Of a stretch of DNA of 64,000 nt, positions 50,451-61,319 are shown piece by piece; the first letter of the stretch is position 1; every line of letters starts with the position of its first letter. Source of the stretch: Lumbricus rubellus. Taxonomy: Eukaryota; Annelida; Clitellata; Crassiclitellata; Lumbricidae. The notes under the pieces were generated by a model, which saw only the letters and a list, made by a program, of their open reading frames with translations, was not told where the DNA came from and ran no database searches. The DNA lies in contig OX243825.1 in the NCBI GenBank assembly GCA_945859605.1, positions 4,098,043-4,162,042 of the forward strand, given 5' to 3'. The translations under genes and the position numbers were made by a program.

Positions 50451-50659
50451 CAGGACTGTTCTTAAGAAATGTTTTAGAACTGAACAGTGAACAGTGCACA
50501 ACTTCTTCTTTTCCTTCGCATCCTCCATGTTAAATTACTTCCATTCGGAGGACAAGACCATTTTTTGCTAGTTTTAACTGTACAAAAGTGCTCCTTCAAC
50601 TGCACAAATCGATTTAGAACTGCACATTTTGTGTACAACTGCACGTTAAAAAAGCCCTG
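50451..50659. mobile_element. GTGCAGTT family copy 3
   Basis: Contains TGTACAACTGCACGTTAAAAAAGCCCTG and CATGTTAAATTACTTCCATTCGG, the unoccupied site for the insertion in copy 2. The left boundary is approximate. Confidence 0.55.
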
Positions 50660-51015
50660 GTAGGCTACTGAATAGGTTTTTAGTTCACGGTATTGAGATT
50701 TCATCACAAAGGCATTCTCTCTCCATCTACATGTATTATAAGCTTAGGTTTAGCGTTATGACTAATTACTTTTCGTTCCGGAAATTATTATAGGGACTAT
50801 TGGCCGAGAGAACGTTTTGCCTTGATACAGCTTTTCTTTGGAGACAACCGATGTTTGGAGAACTGTTACAGATAGACCATACAGTAATAATTCTTCACAT
50901 GAACATTTGATTAGGCCTACTGTAACTGGCCTCACGCAGTCTGTTTGATTCCTTACTCTGTGATCGCATTGAGGTTTCAGCTAGTATTAATTTTCACGAA
51001 GGAAAACGTAGGCTA

Positions 51016-51445
51016 ATGAAACAGAACTTAGGCCTATTAGAAAGGAATCGTATTAGGCTACGGTATTTGCCAAAACATAATATTCCATTATTATTGGTTT
51101 GGCGCTGTCTCGCGGGTCTGGCCCCTGTCTATTTGCAGGAGCTCTGTTGCTCCACCCTGAGCGTCCAGCGCCGTGGCTCTCTTCGCTCTTCTAAACAGGC
51201 TGAGCTTCTTGTTCCCCGGTCACGCACTTCTATTGCGCTGCGCCGTTCCTTTTCTGTTATTGGCCCTGCAACCTGGAATGGGCTCCCTGTGGAACTACGT
51301 CTAATACCTCGAGCATTTGAGACTACGTTCTACTCTGCTCTTAAGAATGTTCTCTTTAGCCGTGGTTGGGTTGGGAGCGCTTCTGAGTAGATATTCTTGA
51401 AGAGGCGCTTTATAAATGTCTGAAATGAATGAATGAATGAATGAA
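51016..51445 (+). pseudogene. LINE 3' fragment with RT-ORF C-terminal end and tail
   Basis: A 124-codon ORF with PLLLVWRCLAGLAPVYLQEL ... LLVPRSRTSIALRRSF ... GPATWNGLPVELR, the usual C-terminal pattern of non-LTR retrotransposon ORF2. It is followed by GGGAGCGCTTCTGAGTAG, GAAGAGGCGCTTTATAAAT and an ATGA repeat tail. Strongly 5' truncated; no RT core. It is the best preserved model for the many small LINE/SINE tails here. Confidence 0.78.
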
Positions 51446-51940
51446 AAGAGTACATGCATGTTTGGCATTAATTGAGTGAGTTTAATTGTATCCGTACCTG
51501 ATGATGATAAAATAAGTCAAACCCATTGAACAATATAATTTTTTATGTGCCATTTCTTTTAGGAATATCAATTATTGGTTCTTGTTTTACTTTCCATACT
51601 TCATTCAAAATCTACAGTTCATTTAAGTTTGGCCCATCCATGAATGTAGACCTAAGTACCGGTACCGGGCAGTGTGTTTTATCATAATACACTGTTCAAC
51701 GACTCTTGAATATTTACTTGGACACATTTTGAGTCAAAATTGTAGCTTCTATCAATAGTTGACATAGTGCAGGTATAGATTGGGCCTATAAGCGAATCTT
51801 AGGTCTACTAAGTATCACGGTTTCGCAAAAATGTTGCGCACAAAATTGGGACACTGATTATTCTCGTATGGTAGTGAGAAAGTCTTGTAACCAGATAATC
51901 AAAATTAGTACCAATATTTTCTTTTGCAATTTTTTATATG

Positions 51941-52075
51941 CTACGAAGTGCTACAAAGTGATGTAGACATTCTCTCAGACTTTTCTTTCTCTAAGCCTAT
52001 TTTGTCCAGCGCCATATATTCGGTCACCTCTCTGTCGGCTCCCAAAGTTGCGTAGACGGATCCCTGTTCTCCAAC
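51941..52075 (-). CDS. Unit E last exon with ITAM and stop
   Basis: A 135-nt exon, phase 0, TAG at 51941-51943. The ITAM reads VYATL-GADREVTE-YMAL. The C-terminus is longer and different from other units (KEKSERMSTSLCSTS). Confidence 0.83.
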   Translation of the reverse strand, partial: VGEQGSVYATLGADREVTEYMALDKIGLEKEKSERMSTSLCSTS

Positions 52076-55000
52076 CTATAATAAAACGCAAGATATTTTT
52101 TAAGTTCCAGACTTAGCCTATACGTGAAATACAAAAGCGTTAAAAATCTGTTATTAATTATTTCTTACACCAACGGTAGACTACGAATTAAAAAATATTA
52201 AAACAATCCCAAAAATTAATTTTAACTCCAGAATCGTTCCATCGCGCAGCAGATACCAAGTGCGCTTTTTTACATGTTGGTATGAAGTCACCGCTAGCAA
52301 ATTCTACTCGCAAGCGATGAATAATTAAAATGTGTTAGTAGGTATCTACTATTTCTATATGTAAAGTATTGCACATATCCTACGTGTTAGTAAGTAGGAT
52401 TACATGCTATTATTATACACCACAAGTTAATGCCCAAATGCACACCTGATCGACGTTGCCGGAGGTATCAGGATTCTCGCTCAGCGGTTGTTCCACCCTG
52501 TTTAAAAAAATAAATTAGAGTTAGGCCTACAGCTCAACTGTGAATTGTTAACAATGTCTTACAATAATATTGCCAAGCAGTAGGCCTACGTTAGCCGTAA
52601 AAACAGCATAATTATACCGAATGCCAGGTAAGTCTAGGTCCTATTGCTTAAACGGTGCCGTTTAAACAGAGTAAGCTGCATTTATAAAACAGTAAAAACC
52701 CTATTACCAAATACCAACACATCCTGTTCAACTTTTTGTTAAGTCTTACCACTTTTTCGTTTGTGGTTGTTTCATGCTGAGAAGCGGATACTGAAAGCTT
52801 ATTGATTTATAGAGAAAACTACAAAACTGCGTCAACATTACTAATAAGAAATATTGTTTGAATTGAGTAGCCTAAGTAAACAGCACAAACTGGAAAAATC
52901 AGCGATTCAGAGGTTTGACCTTTGTCCTATTGCCCTCTAGTATTGTTTAACTGAAGTACGATAATTATCTCCATTTTCATCCATTATCAACAATCTGATA
53001 TAATTTAGCGACACTCAAATAACTATTACTATAAGTTAGGCTATAGCTAAATGGACGGTCCCTTCAAGTGAGGCTGTTCTCCAAAGAAATTACATGCATT
53101 ACAGAAGATATCTGCTATCACGTTTCTAAATCCAACACCAACATCTTCCAACTTTAGGTGTTCAATATATATATACGGTAGATGAAACATACATTTTTCA
53201 TTTTATTTCTGCATGAAAAAGAACTGTTCATAATCAACGCTGCATGTCATGTTGTGGAGTAGGAATTGCAATTCACTGTGTAGAACTCACAGATGACCTT
53301 TCAGTAAAAGCACGGCAAGATTTAGATTTTTTATATTAAATTCACGAAAAACTGCTATTAATTTGGTTCTAGGAGGCAAACAGGAGAGTGCACAGAATTG
53401 AAAGACATGAATTGGCTAACCTTATGTCACCTGAAAGCAACAGCAAAATCCATTAGTAGGCTATATCAACTGGAAATTATATAATTATAGCAAATTATAG
53501 CTATACTTATTGCAATTCTGAATCTTTTCTCAATCCCACATTCTGCAGACATTAAAATGTCTCAATACGACAAATTCGACAATACAAAATCTTAAACAGT
53601 TTGGCAGAAGGCTTGGCGCTAGATAAATTATGATTAGAATGACGTCAACACGACAACATAATGCTATGCAGAAACCAACAGCCTTAGTCAATAAGCCACT
53701 GTGTCTATAATAACATGATTTGTGGCAGCCATTAAAGATTTCTGCTGCCATGACTGTGCGCAGAGATTTTTGCAATCACAATAATTATACATGGCTGGTT
53801 CGGAGCACGGACGATATAAACCTACAATACCATGAAAGTCGTTTTCAGGTTAAGAGAATCCTAAAATGCTCGCCAGAAGCATGATCATCTATTACTCACT
53901 AAACATAATGTGTCATAATTAGTTTATAGCTATAATAGGCCTATATACTATTTTGGGGTTCAATGTCTCAAAACACCAGTTATAATGTATCAGTCTTGTG
54001 TCGTATAATATAGTGAAGCGCGATGTATAATTAACTCCTTTCACCCTACATAATGCTATGTCACAGATGAGTGATAATCGAATGAAAACTAACCATCTGA
54101 CTTCTTCTCTGAATGGCAACATTGATATGCTGGACAGTCTCGAATGTTACAGCACAGGCCTATGACAAGCGCAATGATGAGAAGAAAAAACCCAGCGCCA
54201 ATAAAGACACCAACCATCATCATCGACAGCTTAAACTCGCCTGTCAAAACAGAAACATAGTAGCCTAGGCCTAAGATAAATTATGAAGCCACTATGGATG
54301 GATTAAATTACGGTTTGTTGTTGGGTTTGATTGGGAATCTTCACTGGCGGAGTTTATCATGGACTGGGGGCTATAAGTCTCCAAAGGGAAAAATATTGCC
54401 GGGGAAATGGTATATTTTCACGAGTTTTCGACCAAAGGACTAAAAAAGGTCATCAGAAACTTGTTCGATGAAAATATTGTCGGCGCCGCTCGTCCTGGAC
54501 TAAGTTACTCCGCACACTCTCACTGTTAAATACGAATTCACCGTAGGCTACAGAAATTGAGAAACAGCGATGTCAGGACTTCCCACACGTTTTTAAAATG
54601 AGCAGCATAAAATTCACAAGCCTCGCATGTTTTCTGAGAATCATATCCTGAACACAGAGGCGGAAATTACTCTACAGTAATGCCAAATAACATCTAGTCC
54701 AGAATCCCATTTAACTGACACTTCTTTACCTGTTTCACATAGGCTACAATTGGCACAACAAAAATGAACGGCGATCGAAGACTAAGCAAATGACGCTACA
54801 GAAGTCATTAGACATGGAAATATCCATAATGCCATGCTAAACATTGTGTCCGCAATGGTGGACTAGGCTGTGTTATCTGCACAATTAGTTACTGGAAACG
54901 GAAGTAAGCAGAATGAAAACAAAATGCAACTAACCATTAGCTACGTTGTTAACCTGAAATTCATGAGAAGTCACATTGTAGCTCATGTTTCTCACGACAT

Positions 55001-58000
55001 TCATTGCAACACATCTATACCACTTGGAAGAAACGGAACTCATAGAAAATTCAGAGCCGTTCCTATTCTGTATATCCACCCAAGTGGTTTCGTTTTCCAT
55101 TTCCTGCCATTTGAAAGTTGGTAATGGACGTCCTTTAGCCTTGCAATTAATGACACTTCCAGGAGAGTAGAGAGGAAGTGATGGTGACAAAGTTACATTC
55201 CTAACCGAATCTGAAACAGAATTTCAGACAAAGATTATGACCTCAGTGCAAATCTACATAACGCCACTTCGGGAGTAACTTTTCAGATATGGAGCTTTGT
55301 ATACCATTGCTCTCCAGTCCAGGTCGTAGATTCCTTCGTTCTGCCACGCAAGGTAGCCTGGTTGTCCCAATGGCTCCATCGTCCACAGAGCTGCACAGAA
55401 GCTTTGCTATGGTCCGTCCATCATCCTGGAAAAATTATGTTACCTACCAGTCCCCGTAATGAACTTCTTTGTCTTTCTGTGCCCCTTTCCATCAAGCCTT
55501 TTGAAACCATTCTCTTTGATTCTGAGTTGGCGTCAGGCCGGAAGTGCCTCTGAGGAAATTGGTCATCAAGTACTTTGTACAAAAACCCAGAGAAAGGCCG
55601 AGGAGTTCGTGTGGCAGGTTGGTGGTCAACATGGCCTATGCTTGACCATAGCAAAATTTTCACGCTGAACCACAGAGTGGACCACTGTATTACAGTTGCT
55701 TTTGAATATAGATGCCACAGAATCATAGACAATAGTATCAATGAACTGAACAGATCAAGAAAGTCATCTAATGGAAAAACTTCCATCATTGCTGCCAAAA
55801 TGAATGCCAAGTATTGGCAATTTAATCAAAGTAACTATTAACTGGCGTATACGGCATGGTCAGAATTTGGAGTGGGTCGCTCCAGACGAGGTAGTGACAC
55901 TGCAGAAATTTTCGGTTCCATGACACTTAATCCCGCGACACTTAATACCGCGACAATTAGTGCCGGACACTTAATCCCGCGACACTTAATCCCGCGACCA
56001 TTTCGGTAAATATTTGATAACTGGTCATTTTAGGTATCCGATGTACCAGGAAAAAAACTACGATTTTTCTTGTTAAAAGTTACATAAACAGAAATACAAA
56101 TATAGCGTGAAGCTATTAATTGTATGGTTCATAACGGATCTGTCCTAGTTCTCCCATAAATTTTGTTTTAAAATTGTGGGTGAAGCACACCATGTCAGCA
56201 CCGCAACCACAAAATGTCAGCACCGCAACCAATGAAAATATCCGTAAACAAGCTGAATAACAAACTTTAATGAGCAATTTAATGGTCCAATAAAAACTGC
56301 ATGACATGGGAAAAAGTAATATAATGTGAAATGAAAATGAATACCAACAGAATATTTTTTTTTAAATTATAAGAACAAATAAGTGTGGGACCAAAATGTC
56401 AGCACCGCAACCGACTGGTATCAATTCTAAACTGTCGTAGACATAATGAACACGCAATAATAATGCAAATCTAAGGTGCTACACAAATGCATCAATAGGC
56501 CAGCTGTAATTAACAAATGCTTAAAAATATTATTGTGAATGAAAGGTTAGGTAACATAAAGCAAAGTTGGATGACAAACTTGTCAGCCAATGGCAGAATG
56601 TCAGCACCGCAACCACAAAAATGTCAGCACCGCAACCTTTTAAAATATCAGTAAAGAGGCTGAATAACAAACTTTAATGAGCAATTTAATGGTCCAATAA
56701 AAACTGCATGACATGGGAAAAAGTAATATAATGTGAAATGAAAATGAATACCAACAGAATATTTTTTTTTAAATTATAAGAACAAATAAGTGTGGGACCA
56801 AAATGTCAGCACCGCAACCGACTGGTATCAATTCTAAACTGTCGTAGACATAATGAACACGCAATAATAATGCAAATCTAAGGTGCTACACAAATACATC
56901 AATAGGCCAGCTGTAATTAACAAATGCTTAAAAATATTATTGTGAATGAAAGGTTAGGTAACATAAAGCAAAGTTGGATGACAAACTTGTCAGCCAATGG
57001 CAGAATGTCAGCACCGCAACCACAAAAATGTCAGCACCGCAACCTTTTAAAATATCAGTAAAGAGGCTGAATAACAAACATTAATTAGAAATTTAATGGT
57101 CCAATGAAAACTGCATGATATGGGAAAAAGTAATATAATGTGAAATGAAAATGAATACCATCAGAATATTTTTAATAATTATAGGAACAACATGGTGTGG
57201 GACCAAAATGTCAACACCGCAACCAACTGGTATCAATTCTAAACAGTCGTAGAAATAATGAACACGCAATAATAATGCAAATCTAAGGTGCTACACAAAT
57301 ACATAAGTAGGCCAGCTGTAATTAACAAAAACTTCAAAATATTATCGTGAATGAAAGGTTAGTTAAAAGAAAGCAAAGTTGGATGACAAACTTGTCAGCC
57401 AATGTCAGAATGTCAGCACCGCAACCACAAAAATGTCAGCACCGCAACCATTTAAAATATCAGTAAACAGGCTGAATAACAAACATTAATTAGAAATTTA
57501 ATGGTCCAATAAAAACTGCATGACATGGGAAAAAGTAATATAATGTGAAATGAAATGAATACCATCAGAATATTTTTAATAATTATAGGAACAACATGAT
57601 GTGGGACCAAAATGTCAGCACCGCAACTGCCTGCTTGGTTGCGGTGCTGACGGTTGCGGTGCTGACAAATTGTTTAAAGTATAAATATTAGGCCAACCCT
57701 GCTTGATGCGCGTAAATAATAATAGGTCCCTTCTCATCTGTACTTGCTTGCGATTCGATACATGACAATTAAACATGCTTAGATATTAGTCGTATGCTTG
57801 CATTATTGGTTGCGGTGCTGACCTAGAATAAAGATACGCGTGATGGTCATCCGACATTTGTAGCTAATAAACTTCTTACTTACTTACTTACTTACATTTA
57901 CAATATGGGATCAGCTAATCAATATGCATGAGATGCAATGTGTCAGAGCGCATGCGTAATCGATACATACGAAGCAGTTCTAATAGGTGTGCGCCGGCCG

Positions 58001-61000
58001 CGGTTGCGGTGCTGACATCGAAAATTGGAAAGTATGATACAGACTTTTGAAAAAATATTTAACACGGAAAACCTAACGCTGAAGATTAATTCTGTACACA
58101 CTGTGATTGAAAATTATAATTTCTATTAAATGTTTATAAAAGATTGTTAAATTATTACAATATATTAGCTACTACTTGGATTTGAAAATAATCAACCTAC
58201 CTTTGATACAGGTTGCGGTCCTGACATTTAAGGCATTTCTTTTAATAAATCAATATAATATATAAATATTCTAATTTGGTTTTTGAAGAAATAGATCTGC
58301 TCAGTTAAAACCTATTTAATGGTGTTTCGCTTTTTAAATTACGATTACCCGATTTTTATTTATTATGCTGTAACTTAAAATTACCGCTTTTCAAATATTC
58401 ACCCATTTAATCCCGCGACAGTTAATCCCGGCGACATTTAATCCCGGCGACACTTAATCCCGCGACCAACTAATCCCGCGACAGTTAATCCCGGCGACAT
58501 TTAATCCCGCGACACTTAATACCGGGAAAGTAAAATAACATTTTCAAACAGTTAAATTCAAAAAGGCAATTCACTATTGTTCAAAAAGTTAAGCGTTTGC
58601 AGTTAAATATTAGGCTATAAAACCAGTAAAAATCGATAAAAACAATATTTACAGCAATATTCACTGCATATTTTTCATAAAAAGAACTCCGTTGGCATTG
58701 TCGCAATGTTCAATGTATTCGTAATTTCCATGTAGCCTATCACAGTTTGTTTGCCTTTGCTACAATACTGCAGCCGAAATTCGCCTTCATGTCACTGCCT
58801 TGTAGTAGACTGAACTTCGCAAATCCTGTTTAAAATCCTTTATAATGATCGTTTTATGTAAAGATGTACTTCAGAAAACCTGAACAGAAATGTAGGCCTA
58901 CCGAATTGGCTATGCGGACAATAATAGTCGTACAAATATTCGTATACTCTTGTGTGTAGCCTACAGGTATTAAGTGTCGCGGTATGAAATGTCGCGGGAT
59001 TAACTGTCGTCGGGATTAAATGTCGCCGGGATTAACTGTCGTGGGATTAACTGACGCGGGATTAAATGTCGACGGGACTAGGCTTAAGTGTCCGGGATTA
59101 ACTGTCGCGGTATTAAGTGTCGCGGGTTTAAATGTCGTGCTACCAAATTTTCAAACTGCTGAAATTGAATCTTCAGCAATAGCCTTCTACTGAGAATATC
59201 TTGAAAACAAACATAAATGAAAATTCTCACCAGAATGATTCCAACATCATGAATGAAATACTTACAGAAGACTTTGACGGCCGGTGTTTCACACGTGGTA
59301 TTTAGAGTGTTTGTGGCCAAGCCCACAATTGGTGCTCCATTACCATCAATTTCAACTGGAAATGAGACGATGCAGGTGAAAGATGGAATCTCAGGTGCTG
59401 GAGCAACAACGAAATAAGAACGACTTATGGTGTCTCCAATTTTGACAGCAGTCGGATAATCTTCAGATCTTTCCAGGGCTATCGACGTTGTTCCCATCCT
59501 GCCAGTTGTTAATGTTCCGTTTGTTCCACTGTAGCCTATGCAATTGCATCGGAAATCAATACGAAGAATGGTTAGCGCAACACATAGGCCTAACAAAGAA
59601 AGGGGAAATTGTCTAATTTGGTGATAAGAGTTAACAGCACGAAACTGATGAGTAATTTCATCATAGGCCTATCGATAAACAGCAAATTCTCGTATTCGGA
59701 ACAGATAATAAAAAAAGATAAACATTTTTCAGCCGATATGAAGAAAATAGAAAACAGCCGTATGCTTATTAATAATAAACAACTTTCTTATCACTACTAA
59801 ATCTGAATCTGAGCTGTTTGGAAAATTGTGGGTTGCAAATACACTTAAGGTCCCAATACTGGAGCTTTTGTCTCAGCACCCCACCTCCAACTTGGACAGG
59901 CTTTCTAATTATTATGAAAGATTCGTTTCAAACCATTGTTTGCAGCAGCTGAAGAATCTGTCACTCGTTTCCACTCAATCTTTATTCTGTTTGTTTCGTT
60001 GTATGTCACAACACAGTGAAGCTGCACTCTATCATCTTCGACCATGTCATCCACAGACGCATTTATCGTACAGCTTGATCGATTCCCTACAGTGATACAT
60101 ACAACGTACATTTATAAATAAATAATAGAAAAATAGTAGAAGTCCTAAAATCTCTAATAGTTGTTCCCATTACAATGAAATAGACAGGGTTATAGGACAA
60201 TAATTATATAGGCCTAAATAAATTTGTACTCGTCATATAATAATAAGACGATTTATATATCAAAGGGTTAAAATTATACACGGTGTCCCAATTGAACTGA
60301 TACCCTTTTTGTTTTGACGATATACTTGACAGTTCTAAATGACAAGTATATAGCCTAAATACACGCATGTATGTAACACACATAACAGGGTAAGTAAATA
60401 ATTATGTGACAGAATATTTTCAGAAAATCAGGTTACTTTATTATCAGCCTATTATAGATTCACTTGAAACTTTTAAACAAGTATTTACCCAGAATAATAA
60501 GATACGCAGTTCTTGTTTCTTGACTTGTTGAAATGATAGCTGAACAAATGAATCGTCCGGCGTCTTTCAGTGTAACGTTTGTGATGACCAAATCACATCC
60601 AGATGAATTGTTGTCAACACTGTATCGATCTCTATCAAACCCAGTGACGTTCAGTATTGTTTCTGGTCCTTTGAAAACAGTTATTGCGTTTCCACCAGGC
60701 ACAAATATCTGCCAGTCGGTTCCGTTGCAGTTTCTAGATGGAGATGAACATTTCAAGGTGACAGTTGAGCCCACAACGCTCACTGTGTTCTCAGGTCCTT
60801 CCAGTTGACTTTGCAGTGCACCTACGAGAATTTATTAATTTTTTAAAATATATCTTAGCCTACTTATGATAGTAACCATTAATTTTTAGTGTAAGCTTAA
60901 TTTTACTAAAAAAAGTGAGACATAAAGAAAAAAGGAAACACACGCACGCACGCACACCATCACACACACAGAGACAGGCAGACAGAGACAGAGAGACTTC

Positions 61001-61175
61001 CATTCGTGTAATCACACGACATGCAGTAGGCCTATTGAAAATTAAGGCAGACATTCTGAAACCTGTGGACGAAATTCTAGAAAATTAAAATTGTTAAAAT
61101 TTTACAATTTCAATGCTTAATTAGCCTATACTGACCTGCAACAGTGAATAGAATTGCAATCACGAAACGTTTCAT
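51941..61175 (-). CDS. Unit E: ITAM-bearing three-Ig receptor gene, complete
   Basis: Exons: 61136-61175 signal peptide; 60489-60821 Ig1; 59934-60086 Ig2a; 59266-59535 Ig2b (short); 54935-55210 Ig3; 54094-54240 transmembrane; 53421-53430 microexon; 52446-52497 tail; 51941-52075 ITAM and stop. The sum is 471 codons plus stop, with all phases consistent. Ig3, transmembrane and tail sequences are closest to D. The Ig2b exon starts later than in other units, so the Thr-rich linker is shortened. The 4-kb Ig2b-Ig3 intron holds large minisatellite-ended insertions. Likely a type I surface receptor with a self-contained ITAM. Confidence 0.86.
52446..52497 (-). CDS. Unit E tail exon
   Basis: A 52-nt exon (1 + 17 codons) reading VEQPLSENPDTSGNVDQ. 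Acceptor TTTTAAACAG, donor GTGTGC. Confidence 0.78.
53421..53430 (-). CDS. Unit E 10-nt microexon
   Basis: GTGACATAAG on the minus strand between TTGCTTTCAG and GTTAGC; encodes Gly-Asp-Ile-Arg across its junctions. Confidence 0.77.
54094..54240 (-). CDS. Unit E transmembrane exon
   Basis: A 147-nt phase 1-1 exon: EFKLSMMMV, hydrophobic GVFIGAGFFLLIIALVIGL, then CCNIRDCPAYQCCHS and EKKSD. Acceptor TTTTGACAG, donor GTTAGT. Confidence 0.86.
54935..55210 (-). CDS. Unit E Ig3 exon
   Basis: A 276-nt phase 1-1 exon: VINCKAKG, FKWQEM, WYRCVAMN; ends NNVANG. Acceptor TGTTTCAG. Confidence 0.87.
55262..55565 (+). pseudogene. Decayed LINE 3' fragment in the unit E intron
   Basis: Carries TACCATTGCTCTCCAGTCC, GGTAGCCTGGTTGTCCC and GGCCGGAAGTGCCTCTGAGG, a worn version of the LINE end. 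ORFs are broken. Confidence 0.4.
56193..57640. repeat. Tandem repeat, about 406-bp unit, 3.5 copies
   Basis: TGTCAGCACCGCAACCACAAA begins units at 56193, 56599, 57006 and 57411 (periods 406, 407, 405). Copies 1 and 2 are nearly identical; 3 and 4 differ more. No ORF of note. Confidence 0.95.
56193..58230. mobile_element. Nested insertion with TGTCAGCACCGCAACC motifs
   Basis: Pairs of TGTCAGCACCGCAACC occur on the plus strand across the left part. The reverse complement GGTTGCGGTGCTGACA occurs at about 57637-57665, 57807-57822, 58000-58015 and 58211-58226. Same forward-left, inverted-right design as the flanking element, with a different word. Confidence 0.6.
59266..59535 (-). CDS. Unit E Ig2b exon, short form
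   Basis: A 270-nt phase 1-1 exon starting GYSGTNGTLTTGRMG after an ATTGCATAG acceptor, then IPSFTCIVSF and TLNTTC. The upstream part present in D (KCKSAMNATQ region) is missing, so the acceptor appears to have shifted. An earlier cryptic acceptor cannot be excluded. Confidence 0.68.
59934..60086 (-). CDS. Unit E Ig2a exon
   Basis: A 153-nt phase 1-1 exon: SCTINASVDD, VQLHC, IEWKRV, ending ANNG at G|GTTTGA. Acceptor TCACTGTAG. Confidence 0.75.
60489..60821 (-). CDS. Unit E Ig1 exon
   Basis: A 333-nt phase 1-1 exon: VTLKC, GTDWQI, DAGRFIC; begins GALQSQLEG. Three codons longer than A and C in the region before the SGCDL motif. Confidence 0.85.
60940..60997. repeat. CACG/CACA/GACA simple repeat
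   Basis: CACGCACGCACGCACACC followed by CACACACAGAGACAGGCAGACAGAGACAG in the first intron of unit E. Confidence 0.85.
61136..61175 (-). CDS. Unit E signal-peptide exon
   Basis: The ATG at 61175 encodes MKRFVIAILFTVA, phase 1 donor GTCAGT. The n-region is more basic than in the other units. Confidence 0.8.
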
Positions 61176-61212
61176 CGTGTGAAATGAAAAATGTAGTGAG
61201 TATCATATTATC

Positions 61213-61218
61213 GGAAGT
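61213..61218 (+). promoter_or_regulatory. Candidate ETS site upstream of unit E
   Basis: GGAAGT (in TCGGAAGTGAAC) 38 bp upstream of the start codon, aligned to the altered TCGAAAGCGAAC in front of unit D. Confidence 0.4.
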
Positions 61219-61319
61219 GAACGACTTTCTGCTGCTGGCCAGGATGGATTTATAAATATTAACGCTATAACAACACTATAATAATTATTTAGTAGTTATT
61301 TACAACTGAGAATACAGCG

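Larger units (their letters stand above)
49107..51940. other. Intergenic region between units D and E
   Basis: No receptor exon recognised. It holds a 69-bp palindrome, the hAT-like elements at 49658-50038 and 50451-50659, and a LINE fragment at 51016-51445. Confidence 0.65.
55920..59145. mobile_element. 3.2-kb insertion with inverted 15-bp minisatellite ends (TTAATCCCGCGACAC)
   Basis: Arrays of ACACTTAATCCCGCG lie at 55920-56000 and 58396-58520 on the plus strand, and their reverse complement at 58970-59145. This inverted layout resembles structured terminal repeats of a DNA element. No transposase ORF is seen. A second element with another motif is nested at 56193-58230. Confidence 0.6.

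Noticed and set aside
55920..59145. CRISPR-like repeat array
   Set aside because: The repeats have no uniform unique spacers, are partly tandem and occur in both orientations; the sequence is clearly eukaryotic.
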